This document shows positions 47,773 through 57,127 of a DNA stretch of 64,000 bases, in pieces (within the stretch, counting starts at the first letter, position 1; every line of letters starts with the position of its first letter). The stretch covers positions 1-64,000 of the forward strand of contig NZ_JBIFFV010000008.1 in the NCBI RefSeq assembly GCF_043557345.1, given 5' to 3'. The position numbers and the translations under genes are program-made. The DNA comes from Sulfitobacter sp043557345 (GTDB lineage Bacteria; Pseudomonadota; Alphaproteobacteria; Rhodobacterales; Rhodobacteraceae). Under the pieces are notes generated by a model that saw only the letters and a list, made by a program, of their open reading frames with translations, searched no databases and was not told the origin of the DNA.

Positions 47773-49155
47773 CTAACGGAAAGCGTGCAATTGCCCCTTG
47801 GTGGAGACGACATAAAGCGTGCCGCCCGCCACGACCGGGGCGGTGGTTGCCCCGCCGGGGATTTGCGTGGTGCCGGTCAGCCCGCCGCTCACAGGGTCAA
47901 AGCTACGCAGCACCCCGTCGTTGGAGGCCACGATCACGCGCCCCCCGGCGATGATCGGGCCGTAATGGGCTACCACTTCGGATTGCTTCTTGGGCTTGTC
48001 CTTGACGAAATTCGGCAGCGGCGTGCCCCAGATGCGGCGGCCTGTGCTGGCGTCGAGCCGGACCAGTTCGTTCAGATCCGTGACCGCAAAGACAGAATCG
48101 CCTGCAGGCCAAACCGGGCCAATGGCCCCGTCGCGCGCGACCCACTTACGGTCGCCGCTGTTGACGTCGAGTGCGGCCAGACGGCCCGAATGATTGCCCA
48201 CATAGACGGTCCCATTCGAGACCACAGGCGCACTTGTCACATCGCCCACAAAGCTCAGCGCGCGGCCCGGACGTTTGCCCAGAACAGAGGTCGACCACCG
48301 CTCAAGCCCGCCTTGGCGGAACAACCCCTGGACCTCGCCTGAGCCGAAGGCGAAGATCGCCAGATCGCTGGTGACGGCAGGCGCAGGCGCGCCCAGCACG
48401 TTGCTGAGGCTGGTGACAGCGCCGGTCTGCCACTGGATGCGACCATTGGTTTTGTCGAGCGCCCAGCCGGTATCGTCGCCCGCCGTGAGATAGACCAGAT
48501 CGCCCGAGACGGTCGGCGTGCCCGAACCGGTGGCGTCAAGGTCTTGGGTCCAGCGCAGGCCGCCCGTTGTCACGTCGAGCGCGGCCAGAACGCCAAAGCC
48601 CACGGAGACATAGAGCGTTTCCCCATCCACGGCGAGGCCGCCACCGGTGGCTTGGCCTTCGCGGTCGGACGCGGGAGTGAGGTCACGGGTCCAGAGCGTT
48701 TGGCCCGAGGTCGAGGTCGCGGTGACCTGCGCCCCGGCATCGAGCGTGAAGACACGCCCGCCCGCCACCACCGGATCGGCGGTAATACGTTGTTTGCGGC
48801 TGTCGCCCGCGCCGATCTTGGCGCTCCACACCGGCTGCAAAGCCGTGCGCAGCGCGGGATGGCTGATGCGGGTCGCGGCGGTGCCGATGCTATGGGTCCA
48901 GTTGGCGTTGTTCACCGTGCCGCCCAGAGCGATGGCGCGGCTGGTGTTCGCGGGCACGGGGCCGGTGGCGGCGTCAAAGGCAGGGTCTTGCACGCCGGGG
49001 TTTTGCAGCACCGCGCGCACGTCTTCGCGTTTGCCGGGCAGATAGGTCTGCTCATCCGCGCAGGCCGCGAGCAACAGCGCGGCACCGATGGCCCCCGCCA
49101 CGCCCAGACCCCGCAGACCCGCTTGCCCGGGTTCGGTTTCGCGATGCTTCGTCAT
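47773..49155 (-). CDS. bamB: Outer-membrane assembly lipoprotein BamB
   Basis: A 460-residue PQQ-type beta-propeller lipoprotein of the BAM complex. ATG 49155 gives a signal with lipobox LLLAAC (cysteine about 30). Repeated propeller blades show GALDVTTGGLRWTQDL-, AALDVNSGDRKW- and RLDASTGRRIWG-type motifs, and GGATTAPVVAGGTLYVVSTK closes the ring. An open frame to 49305 adds 50 residues before the signal and is rejected. It follows the TPR gene in a yfgM-bamB-der order. Confidence 0.92.
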   Translation of the reverse strand: MTKHRETEPGQAGLRGLGVAGAIGAALLLAACADEQTYLPGKREDVRAVLQNPGVQDPAFDAATGPVPANTSRAIALGGTVNNANWTHSIGTAATRISHPALRTALQPVWSAKIGAGDSRKQRITADPVVAGGRVFTLDAGAQVTATSTSGQTLWTRDLTPASDREGQATGGGLAVDGETLYVSVGFGVLAALDVTTGGLRWTQDLDATGSGTPTVSGDLVYLTAGDDTGWALDKTNGRIQWQTGAVTSLSNVLGAPAPAVTSDLAIFAFGSGEVQGLFRQGGLERWSTSVLGKRPGRALSFVGDVTSAPVVSNGTVYVGNHSGRLAALDVNSGDRKWVARDGAIGPVWPAGDSVFAVTDLNELVRLDASTGRRIWGTPLPNFVKDKPKKQSEVVAHYGPIIAGGRVIVASNDGVLRSFDPVSGGLTGTTQIPGGATTAPVVAGGTLYVVSTKGQLHAFR

Positions 49156-49222
49156 GGACCTGCTCACTTTCTGTCTTTCCTCAACCTTCACGCCCCCGCC
49201 GTTTTTGGCAGATGGATATGTG

Positions 49223-49927
49223 TCAGTCACCCGTTGCTTCGGGAATCTCCAGCGCGGCCTCTGCGGCGGCGCCCTCATCACCCGGTTCTTCACCCAAGGC
49301 CACAATCACCTGAAGGGCGCGTTGTTGCAAGTCCGGGGTGGTTTCCGCATCGGAAAGAATGGCTTGGTAACGCGCCACGGCCTTGTCGGTCTCACCCTCT
49401 TGGATGTCGATCAGGGCCAGTTGCTCTTCGGCAAGCAGGCGCAGCGGGGCACCGGGCTGAGCCAGCGCTTCGAGCGCCTGACGCCGCTCGGCCACGGGCA
49501 CCGATTGGCCCTGAAGGGTCACGATCTTGAACTGCGCCAATGCCCGGTAGATCGGCGCGAGGTCACCGTCGAGCGCCACGGCATCAAGCTGCTCCACAGC
49601 GGCATCGGTCTCACCCGCTTCGGCCAGCGCATCGGCGCGCATGAAATTCAGCACGGCGCGGGCACCGGGGCCATCGGCCTCGATCGGGGCGAGCGCTTCG
49701 GCGCGGGCGTTGCTGGCATCCGCTTCGAGCGCGGCAAGCATCGCATCCCCCAGAGCTTCGGCCTCGGCCCGCTCCTGTGCTTTGCTGTATTCGTTCCACG
49801 CCGCCCCGCCGACGATGGCCACCACGGCCAGCACGGCGATCCAACCATAGCGGCGCAGGTAGCCATATAGCCGGTCGCGGCGGACCTCTTCGTTCACTTC
49901 GTCAATAAAACTGTCGGTATCGCTCAT
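49223..49927 (-). CDS. TPR-type membrane-anchored protein (YfgM-like)
   Basis: A 234-residue protein with a short cytosolic N-terminus (DSFIDEVNEEVRRDRLYGYL), one membrane helix (WIAVLAVVAIVGGAAW, about 29-44) and a periplasmic helical repeat domain (ALAEAGETDAAVEQLDA, LIDIQEGETDKAVARYQAIL). In E. coli YfgM works with the PpiD/SecYEG chaperone network. Identification rests on architecture and the conserved bamB-der neighbourhood. Confidence 0.85.
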   Translation of the reverse strand: MSDTDSFIDEVNEEVRRDRLYGYLRRYGWIAVLAVVAIVGGAAWNEYSKAQERAEAEALGDAMLAALEADASNARAEALAPIEADGPGARAVLNFMRADALAEAGETDAAVEQLDAVALDGDLAPIYRALAQFKIVTLQGQSVPVAERRQALEALAQPGAPLRLLAEEQLALIDIQEGETDKAVARYQAILSDAETTPDLQQRALQVIVALGEEPGDEGAAAEAALEIPEATGD

Positions 49928-50076
49928 CGCGCCCTGCCCCCGGCCTGATTTTGCCCCTCTTACCGCGCGTGGCCAGCCAAGCCAAGACCCAGCGAACCGC
50001 AGCGCCTTTTCGCCGAGCGCTTGGCCCGGGGGCGCGTCACGCTAGGTCAGGGGCAGAATGCAGCGAAAGGAGACGG

Positions 50077-50529
50077 ATGATGAAAGCGATTGCACTGGCG
50101 GCAGGTGTCGTGATGGCGGCCATGCCCGCTTTGGCGCAGGATTTGGTGGCCAAAGTCTCACCCCATGACGTGCCCACGACGATGGACCGGCTGGAAAGCG
50201 CGGTTGAGGCAGCGGGGGCCGAGGTCTTTGCCCGGGTCGATCACGCCGCCGGGGCCGAAAAGGCCGAGATGGAATTGCGCCCGACGCAGCTTTTAATCTT
50301 TGGCAACCCAAAGCTCGGCACCCCCGCGTTGCAGGATGCCCAGACCGCCGGGTTGGACCTGCCGATGCGGGTGCTGGTCTACGCCGATGGCGAGGGTGCG
50401 GTGCATGTGACCTATGCCGCGCCTGAAACGCTGGTCACCGCCCACGGCCTGCCGGAAGGGGCGGAATATATCATCAAGATGACCGAGGCGCTGGACAAGC
50501 TGACCGCCAAGGCGATCGGGGAGGAGTAA
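50077..50529 (+). CDS. DUF302 periplasmic protein
   Basis: A 150-residue secreted protein: signal peptide (MMKAIALAAGVVMAAMPALA), then a DUF302 domain with TMDRLESAVEAAGAEVFARV and LRPTQLLIFGNPKLGTPALQ. The domain is common but has no assigned reaction; relatives bind small ligands. GAAAGGAG precedes tandem ATGs at 50077 and 50080. Convergent with the sodium-channel gene. Confidence 0.85.
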   Translation: MMKAIALAAGVVMAAMPALAQDLVAKVSPHDVPTTMDRLESAVEAAGAEVFARVDHAAGAEKAEMELRPTQLLIFGNPKLGTPALQDAQTAGLDLPMRVLVYADGEGAVHVTYAAPETLVTAHGLPEGAEYIIKMTEALDKLTAKAIGEE

Positions 50530-50551
50530 CGCCCCCTCCTTGCCCGGCCTC

Positions 50552-51367
50552 TTAGCGTTTGGGCGGGGTGTTCTGCGCCTTGATCAGGTTTTCCAGATCG
50601 GTCAGCCGCGACATGACCTCATCGCGGTAGGTGTTGGTCTGCTCGTTGCTTTCCTCATGATGCGCGTCTTGCATCGAGTTCACGATCAGACCGACCAAAA
50701 GGTTCACCACCGCGAAGGTGGTGACCATGATGAAGGGCACGAAGAACATCCACGCATAGGGATAGACCTCCATCACCGGGCGCACGATGCCCATGGACCA
50801 CGACTCGAGCGTCATGATCTGGAACAGCGAATAGCCCGAACGGCCAAGCGTGCCGAACCACTGCGGGAAATCCGCGCCAAAGAGTTTGGTGGCCATGACG
50901 GAGGCGATGTAAAAGATCACCCCCATCAGCAAGAAGACCGAGCCCATGCCGGGCAGCGCGTTGACCAGCCCCTCGACCACGCGGCGCAGCGAGGGGGCGA
51001 CGGAGACCACGCGCAGCAGGCGCAGGATACGCAGGGCGCGCAGCACGCTGAGCCCTTGGGTCGCCGGAATCAGCGAGATGGCGACGATGACGAAGTCAAA
51101 GATGCTCCAGCCGCGTTTGAAGAATTCCATCCCCCGACCGTAGAGTTTTATCGCGATCTCAATGACAAAGATGCCAAGGCAGATCTTGTCGAGCAGCAGG
51201 ATCAGCGGCCCCGCCTGCGCCATCACCTCATCCGAGGTTTCCAGCCCCAAGATCACGGCGTTGAACAGAATCACGCCCAGAATGAAGTTCTGAAACGATG
51301 CGCGGTCAGCCAGTCGCGCCGCGCGGGCGCGCAGCGACTGGGGCGAGGGAGGGGAGAGATCGGTCAT
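50552..51367 (-). CDS. Bacterial voltage-gated sodium channel (NaChBac family)
   Basis: A 271-residue single-repeat channel forming a homotetramer in the inner membrane. The S4 voltage sensor has arginines every third residue (LRALRILRLLRVV, 109-121). The selectivity filter is TLESW (186-190), the Na+-selective sequence of NavAb and roseobacter channels. S6 is FIMVTTFAVVNLLVGLIVNS, followed by a coiled-coil C-terminal tail (TDLENLIKAQ). ATG 51367 was chosen; the extension to 51511 is non-homologous. Channels of this type have been studied from Sulfitobacter and Roseobacter, which fits the host assignment. Confidence 0.93.
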   Translation of the reverse strand: MTDLSPPSPQSLRARAARLADRASFQNFILGVILFNAVILGLETSDEVMAQAGPLILLLDKICLGIFVIEIAIKLYGRGMEFFKRGWSIFDFVIVAISLIPATQGLSVLRALRILRLLRVVSVAPSLRRVVEGLVNALPGMGSVFLLMGVIFYIASVMATKLFGADFPQWFGTLGRSGYSLFQIMTLESWSMGIVRPVMEVYPYAWMFFVPFIMVTTFAVVNLLVGLIVNSMQDAHHEESNEQTNTYRDEVMSRLTDLENLIKAQNTPPKR

Positions 51368-51480
51368 GGCGGTAGATATCGTGTGCCGCTTGGCACAACA
51401 CAAGAGCAGATCAGCACCGTTTGCACCATCGGCGGCAATGCCCCGCCTGCCGAAACAGAAGGCGGGGCCAGCTTCTCCGT

Positions 51481-53352
51481 CTACTCTTCTTCCGCCTGCT
51501 GGCGCTGCCAAAGCTGGGCATAGCGCCCCCCTTGGGCGAGCAGCATCTCATGGCTGCCCTGTTCGATGATCTTGCCCTTTTCCAAAACGACGATGCGGTC
51601 GGCCTCGGCGATGGTGGAAAGGCGGTGGGCGATGGTCAGCACCGTGCGCCCTTGGCCCGCGCGGCGCAGGGCGTCTTGGATCTCATGCTCCGTTTCGCTG
51701 TCGAGCGCGCTTGTCGCCTCATCCAACAGCAGGATCGGCGGGTCTTTCAGCAGGGTCCGCGCGATGCCGACGCGCTGTTTCTCGCCGCCTGAAAGCTTCA
51801 GCCCCCGCTCGCCGACCATGGTCTCATAGCCCTGCGGCAGCGCCATGATGAAATCGTGGATCTGTGCTGCGCGGGCGGCGTCCTCGACCTCTGCCTGGGT
51901 GGCCCCATCGCGGCCATAGGCGATGTTGTAGCCAATGGTGTCGTTAAACAGCACCGTGTCCTGTGGCACCACGCCGATGGCCATATGCAGCGAATGCTGG
52001 GTCACGTCGCGCAGGTCTTGCCCGTCGATTTTCAGCGCCCCGCCCGCGACATCGTAGAAGCGGAACAACAGCCGCCCGATGGTGGATTTGCCCGAGCCGG
52101 TCGAGCCGACGATCGCCACCGTCTCCCCCGGGCGGGCCTCAAGCGAGATGCCTTTGAGGATTTCGCGGTCGGTGTCATAGGCGAAACGCACGTTCTCCAG
52201 CGTCACATGGCCGCCGGTGACCTTGAGGTCCGGCGCGTTGGGCTTGTCGTCAATCTCGGCGGGTTGTTCGAGCAGGCCGAACATCTGGCCCATATCCACC
52301 AGCGCCTGACGAATCTCACGGTAAACGGTGCCAAGGAAGTTCAGCGGAACGGTCAGTTGGATCATGTAGGAGTTTACCATGACGAAGTCGCCGACGCTCA
52401 GCTCGCCGCTTTGCACGCCCATCGCCGCCATGACCATGACCCCCACGAGACCCGCGGTGATGATCAAGGCTTGGCCGAAGTTCAGGAAGGCGAGCGAATA
52501 GTTCGTCTTGATCGCCGCGTTCTCATAATCGGCCATCGCGGCGTCATAACGCGCCGCCTCGCGCCCCTCTGCGCCGAAGTATTTCACCGTTTCATAGTTC
52601 AGCAGGCTGTCGATCGCCTTTTGGTTGGCGTCGGTGTCGCTGTCGTTCATCTGCCGCCGCAGGCGCACGCGCCATTCGGTGACGGCAAAGGTGAACCAGA
52701 CATAGAGCGCGATGGTCACCGCCACGACCGCGAGATACCAAATGTCGAAGAGCACGGCGAGGATCACGCCCACGAGGATCAGCTCAAGGATCAACGGCCC
52801 GATGGAGAAAAGCAGGAAGCGCAGCAGAAAGTCGACGCCCTTGACCCCCCGCTCGATGATCCGGCTAAGGCCCCCGGTCTTGCGGGTGATGTGATAGCGC
52901 ATCGACAGTTTGTGAATGTGCTGGAAGGTCTCAAGCGCCAGCATCCGCAGGGCGCGCTGCCCGACGCGCGCGAAGACCGCATCGCGGACCTGTTGGAAGC
53001 CCACCCCCATCAGCCGCGCCATGCCGTAAGCCACGGTCAGGCCAATCGCGCCAAGCGCCAGCATCGGCGCCCCCTCGCCCGCCAGCGCATCCACCGCGTC
53101 GCGGTAGAAGAACGGCGTGGCGACGATGATCAGCTTCGACACCAGCAGCGCCAGCATGGCCAGAACCACCCGGCGTTTCACCCATGGCATATCCTTGGGC
53201 CAGAGGTAGGGCGCCACTTTGCGCAGCACGAGAAAGCCCGACTGCCGCTCGGCGGCGTCGATCATCTCGGCCTCTGTGGGGATGCGTTCGGGCTTGGGCG
53301 TCTTACGGTCGCGCCGCCGCGCGGCACTCGATTGGTCTGTATCGGCTGGCAT
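51481..53352 (-). CDS. ABCB/Atm1-type ABC exporter (fused permease-ATPase)
   Basis: A 623-residue half-transporter that dimerises in the inner membrane. After a charged N-terminus come six helices, then an ATPase with Walker A GSTGSGKST (about 417-425), signature LSGGEKQRVGIARTL, Walker B ILLLDEATSALD and H-loop TIAHRLST. The RYHITRKTGGLSRIIERGVKG block is typical of the Atm1/ABCB7 subgroup, which exports glutathione-linked sulfur or metal conjugates. Substrate is inferred. Confidence 0.92.
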   Translation of the reverse strand: MPADTDQSSAARRRDRKTPKPERIPTEAEMIDAAERQSGFLVLRKVAPYLWPKDMPWVKRRVVLAMLALLVSKLIIVATPFFYRDAVDALAGEGAPMLALGAIGLTVAYGMARLMGVGFQQVRDAVFARVGQRALRMLALETFQHIHKLSMRYHITRKTGGLSRIIERGVKGVDFLLRFLLFSIGPLILELILVGVILAVLFDIWYLAVVAVTIALYVWFTFAVTEWRVRLRRQMNDSDTDANQKAIDSLLNYETVKYFGAEGREAARYDAAMADYENAAIKTNYSLAFLNFGQALIITAGLVGVMVMAAMGVQSGELSVGDFVMVNSYMIQLTVPLNFLGTVYREIRQALVDMGQMFGLLEQPAEIDDKPNAPDLKVTGGHVTLENVRFAYDTDREILKGISLEARPGETVAIVGSTGSGKSTIGRLLFRFYDVAGGALKIDGQDLRDVTQHSLHMAIGVVPQDTVLFNDTIGYNIAYGRDGATQAEVEDAARAAQIHDFIMALPQGYETMVGERGLKLSGGEKQRVGIARTLLKDPPILLLDEATSALDSETEHEIQDALRRAGQGRTVLTIAHRLSTIAEADRIVVLEKGKIIEQGSHEMLLAQGGRYAQLWQRQQAEEE

Positions 53353-53469
53353 GGGAATTCCTGAAGTGATTACAGGCTACATAGGCCCCATGGCCGTGGG
53401 TTGCCAGTACCGGGCGGCGCACAGCCGCTCTGCGCACGGCGAATGCCGCCCCGGTTTTGGCCGTTCAAA

Positions 53470-55551
53470 TCACTCCGATGCCGGGTCTTCGGGCAGGTCG
53501 AAGACCTGTCCGGGGTAGATCAGATCGGGGTCGCGGATATTGGCGCTATTTGCCTCGAAAACCTTCACATAGAGCAGAGGATCGCCGTAACGCGTGCGCG
53601 AGATCGCCCAGAGCGTATCGCCTTTTTGCACCGTCACCGCGCTGAGCGGTCCGGTCAGCCCCTCGGTGGCGGCGGCCAGCACCTCGGGGGATTCGCGCTT
53701 GAAGGGGGTTTCTACCCGGCTGGTCACATCGCCGCCGCGGGAAAGCTCATCCACGCGCAGGGTATAGACGCCCTCGTCGATATTGGGCAGATCGCCCCGC
53801 CATCGGCCCTCTTGATCGACCGGCAGGCTGATCACGGCGTTGTTGTTCAGATAGACCCGCACCTCGCGGGTGTCCGGCTGGGCCCGGCCCGCCAGTTGCA
53901 CATCGCCCTGATCGGAGTAGCCGATGGTGTCGAGCGCCACATTGGTCATCACCTGCGGCGGCGCGGTGTCGAGCCGTTCGACCCCTTCGGCGGTGGATTT
54001 CAACACCGGAGCGGGCGCGGGCGGCATTGTCGGGGCGGCTTCGGTGTCGGGCACCTCCGCAAGCGCGGGGGTGGTGGTCTCAGGCGGCGATGAGCTGCGG
54101 CCCGCGAGGTTCGGAGCCTCGGTCACGGCGGCGGGCGGTGTTTGTGCGGGGGTGGGATCGCTCTCGGCGGTGCCTGTCTCCGCCAGAGGGGTGGCTTGAG
54201 ATGGTGCCTCACCGTCCGCATTTGGCGCGGCAGTGTCGCCCTCATCGGTGCCGGTTTCCGCCAACGGCGTCGCTTGGGAAGGCGTGGCGCTGATCTCTGC
54301 CCCCTGCTCGGCGGGCCCGTCTTGTTCCGACGGCGCGGCGTTCACCTCTTCAGCCGTACCCGTTCCCGCCATCGGCGTGGTTTGGGCCGGAGTTGTGCTG
54401 ATCTCTTCGCTCAGCCCGGTGACCCCGTCTTGCTCCACCGTCGCGGCACTCATGTCTTCAGCGCTGCCCGTTCCGGCCATTGGCGTCGCTTGGGACGGCG
54501 CGGTGTTGCGATCCGCGCGCTGACCGGCGGCAGCGGTTTGATCCAAGGCCGCCGCGTTCTCGTCCTCCGCGGTGCCTGTTCCAGCCATTGACGTCGCTTG
54601 GGAGGGTTGCTCCGACGTTGCGCTCTGCAGGTCGGCGGTCGCGGTATCCGAAAGCGGCGTGGCCTGAGCGGGGGCGGAGGCAACCTCCTCTTCGGCGATA
54701 GCTGGGTCTTGCTCTGTCGATGCGATGCCTTCGTCCCTGTCAGCCTCGGCTTGCGTTGACTGTTCTCGGTCTGCACTGTCGGTCGCCGCGCGCGCCGTCT
54801 CGGCAGTGGCCGTTCCTGCCAGAGGGATCGCCTGCTCCGTCTGCGCAGCGGCTGGTTCTGGACCCGTTGCTGCCGCGCTCTGCTCTTCAGCGTCATTTGT
54901 TGGTGCCGGCGTCGGCTCTTCCGTGGTGGCCTCAGAGGTTTCAGGCGCCGCCGCCGCGACTGGCTGTGTGGCCCCCTCCTCAACCGACGCAACCGGGCTT
55001 TCCTCCGGCGCGATATCCGCCTCCGCCAACTGCACCGGCGCTGCGGTCGGGGTGAGGATGATCTCCTCTTCCGACGCAAGCTCCGCCGCGCCGTCCTGCC
55101 CCAAAAGCGTCAGCACATGACCCTTGCCATCGGGCGGGATCATGGCGAGGGTCGCGAATTTACCGGCCCCATCGGCGGTGGCGCGGGCCACCTCCTCGCC
55201 ATCCTTCAACACGGCGACGGTGCTGCCGGGGGCCGCGCGGCCTGCGATCACCGTCATGCCGTCGCTTTCGCGGCGCACTTCGTCAAAAGCAGGGGCCTGC
55301 GGTGCCGCCTCAGGCTCTGTCGCTGCCTCTCCCTCAGGGCCGACGGAGACGCCCTTCACCGCATCTGGCACCAGCGTGGCATTCTCAGGGGTGGCATCGC
55401 GTTCGGGAAGCACGGCCACCGTCTCAGAGGCTGCCTCATCCAGCGCGCCGCGCTTGCTGCCGATCCAAGCGCCAAGCGCCAGCACCGCCGCCGCAAAGGC
55501 GCCCGCCGCCATCGCCCCCATGCCGCCAAGCCGGCCAAATCCCTTGAACAT
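53470..55551 (-). CDS. LysM-domain protein with degenerate internal repeats
   Basis: A 693-residue envelope protein. Near the N-terminus is one membrane helix (GGMGAMAAGAFAAAVLALGA, about 8-27). Residues about 60-170 include a beta domain (MTVIAGRAAPGSTVAVLKDG). A low-complexity acidic region (about 180-500) then contains seven degenerate units of QATPMAGTGTAE type, spaced 20-35 residues. A second beta domain (VQLAGRAQPDTREVRVYLNN) and a C-terminal LysM (VQKGDTLWAISRTRYGDPLL) bind peptidoglycan. ATG 55551 has AGGGGA eight bases upstream. Family is common in Rhodobacterales; exact role unknown. Confidence 0.88.
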   Translation of the reverse strand: MFKGFGRLGGMGAMAAGAFAAAVLALGAWIGSKRGALDEAASETVAVLPERDATPENATLVPDAVKGVSVGPEGEAATEPEAAPQAPAFDEVRRESDGMTVIAGRAAPGSTVAVLKDGEEVARATADGAGKFATLAMIPPDGKGHVLTLLGQDGAAELASEEEIILTPTAAPVQLAEADIAPEESPVASVEEGATQPVAAAAPETSEATTEEPTPAPTNDAEEQSAAATGPEPAAAQTEQAIPLAGTATAETARAATDSADREQSTQAEADRDEGIASTEQDPAIAEEEVASAPAQATPLSDTATADLQSATSEQPSQATSMAGTGTAEDENAAALDQTAAAGQRADRNTAPSQATPMAGTGSAEDMSAATVEQDGVTGLSEEISTTPAQTTPMAGTGTAEEVNAAPSEQDGPAEQGAEISATPSQATPLAETGTDEGDTAAPNADGEAPSQATPLAETGTAESDPTPAQTPPAAVTEAPNLAGRSSSPPETTTPALAEVPDTEAAPTMPPAPAPVLKSTAEGVERLDTAPPQVMTNVALDTIGYSDQGDVQLAGRAQPDTREVRVYLNNNAVISLPVDQEGRWRGDLPNIDEGVYTLRVDELSRGGDVTSRVETPFKRESPEVLAAATEGLTGPLSAVTVQKGDTLWAISRTRYGDPLLYVKVFEANSANIRDPDLIYPGQVFDLPEDPASE

Positions 55552-55655
55552 TCTCAACTTCCCCTGTGGTTGAGCCTTTTTAGCAAGCAGGCTAACAGGG
55601 GTCAAAAGCGCAGACGATCCGCGCCGAATTTTCCTAATCATCAGGACGCTTTACC

Positions 55656-56204
55656 ATGCAACATTCTGTCTGTGTCTATTGCGGCTCCCGCCCCGGCGAC
55701 GACGAAGCCTTCACCCAAGACGCCGAAACATTGGGCCGCGGTCTGGCCGAGGCCGGGCTGCGGCTGGTCTATGGCGCGGGGGATGTCGGGCTGATGGGCA
55801 GCGTCGCCCGCGCCGCCCAAACGGCGGACGGCGATACCTTCGGCGTGATCCCCGCGCATCTTGTCGCATGGGAAGTCGGCAAGACCGACCTGACCCGCTA
55901 CATCGTGACCGAAACGATGCATGAGCGCAAAAAGGTGATGTTCATGAACTGCGATGCCGTGGCGGTTCTGCCCGGCGGCGCGGGGTCGTTGGATGAGCTT
56001 TTCGAGGTTCTGACCTGGCGCCAGCTGGGCCTGCATGAAAAGCCTATTTTCCTTGTGAACACAAACGGATACTGGGATCCCTTCATGTCACTGATGAACC
56101 ATGTGGTGGCGCATGGCTTTGCCGATGCGACGCTGCTGGATTACGTCACCGTGGTGCCTGATGCCGATGCCGCCCTCAGCGCCCTGCGCCGCGCCTTGTC
56201 CTGA
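55656..56204 (+). CDS. LOG-family (TIGR00730) nucleotide phosphoribohydrolase-like protein
   Basis: A 182-residue Rossmann-fold protein. GLRLVYGAGDVGLMGSVARA and MHERKKVMFMNCDAVAVLPG lead into PGGAGSLDELFEVLTWRQLG, the PGG-x-G-[TS]-x2-E nucleotide-binding motif of LOG proteins. Relatives release free cytokinin-type bases from nucleotides or handle purine monophosphates. Its 3' end overlaps the convergent EamA gene by 64 bases. Confidence 0.9.
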   Translation: MQHSVCVYCGSRPGDDEAFTQDAETLGRGLAEAGLRLVYGAGDVGLMGSVARAAQTADGDTFGVIPAHLVAWEVGKTDLTRYIVTETMHERKKVMFMNCDAVAVLPGGAGSLDELFEVLTWRQLGLHEKPIFLVNTNGYWDPFMSLMNHVVAHGFADATLLDYVTVVPDADAALSALRRALS

Positions 56205-57061
56205 CGGAAGGTGCTGACGGAATAGACCGCCAGCGCGCACCAGATCAGCACGAAAGCCTGCACATGCCAGCCCGTGAAGGGCTCGCGAAACAGGACCACG
56301 GCGCAGAAGAACTGCAAGGTCGGGTTGATGTAGCTTAGCAATCCGGCCGTCGCCATCGACAGCCGCCGCGCCGCATAGCTGAACAGGATCAGCGGCGTTG
56401 CGGTGATCGGTCCGGCGAGGATCAGCAGCACCGTATCGCGAGGGGAGGCCCCGAAGGCCCCCGCCCCATTGTCACCCGTTTGCCACAGCACGAGCACCGC
56501 AAGGGGCGACAAAAGCAGCACCTCAGCGGTAACGGAGACGACCGGCCCCACCGCCAGCCGCTTCTTCGTCAGCCCGTAAAGCCCGAAAGACGCCGCCAGC
56601 GCCATCGCCAGCCAAGGCGCAGTGCCCAAGCCATAGGTGAGCAGCGAGACCGCGACCGTCACCAACCCCACCGCGCAAAGCTGCACGGGGCTCAGCCGTT
56701 CGGCATAGACCAAGCGGCCCAGTAGCACGGAGACCAGCGGAAAGATGTAATAGCCCAAGGCCGCCTCCGTTGCCTGCCCACTCTGAACCGCCCAGATGAA
56801 AAGATACCAGTTCGTCGCGATCATCACTGCTGCGAAAGCGAGCAGGCAGAAGGCGCGCGGTCCTGCCATCGCGTCGAGGATGGCGCGCAGGCGGCGCTGC
56901 GCCGCCAACACGATTACGAAGAACACCAGCGACCAGAGGGTGCGATGGGCCAGCACCTCGGCGGCGGGCACATGCGACAGCAATTTGTAGAAGATAGACG
57001 ACAGCCCCCATATGCAGCAGGCCGCGATCACGGCGGCGAAACCCTTGGTGGTGTCGGTCAT
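56141..57061 (-). CDS. RarD-type EamA-family permease
   Basis: A 306-residue ten-helix transporter. GFAAVIAACCIWGLSSIFYK starts the first EamA repeat; VQSGQATEAALGYYIFPLVS and AAGLLSYINPTLQFF correspond to the RarD subgroup blocks (chloramphenicol-sensitive protein RarD by name only). Substrate unknown. ATG 57061 was preferred over 57103, which has no added homology. Confidence 0.9.
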   Translation of the reverse strand: MTDTTKGFAAVIAACCIWGLSSIFYKLLSHVPAAEVLAHRTLWSLVFFVIVLAAQRRLRAILDAMAGPRAFCLLAFAAVMIATNWYLFIWAVQSGQATEAALGYYIFPLVSVLLGRLVYAERLSPVQLCAVGLVTVAVSLLTYGLGTAPWLAMALAASFGLYGLTKKRLAVGPVVSVTAEVLLLSPLAVLVLWQTGDNGAGAFGASPRDTVLLILAGPITATPLILFSYAARRLSMATAGLLSYINPTLQFFCAVVLFREPFTGWHVQAFVLIWCALAVYSVSTFRQDKARRRALRAASASGTTVT

Positions 57062-57127
57062 GGAATATCCTTGGCGCGGTAGACTGCTTTCTTGTGAAGG
57101 CAATCAATTCCCGCGCCAAGGGAAAAG

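Noticed and set aside
51856..53364. Plus-strand frame of 502 codons opposite the ABC exporter
   Set aside because: Antisense shadow with low-complexity His/Arg/Asp composition; the minus strand carries intact ABC motifs.
54150..54860. Regular repeats that could suggest a CRISPR array or satellite
   Set aside because: The period varies and the repeats translate in frame as QATPMAGTG-type units of the LysM protein. There are no uniform spacers and no cas genes.
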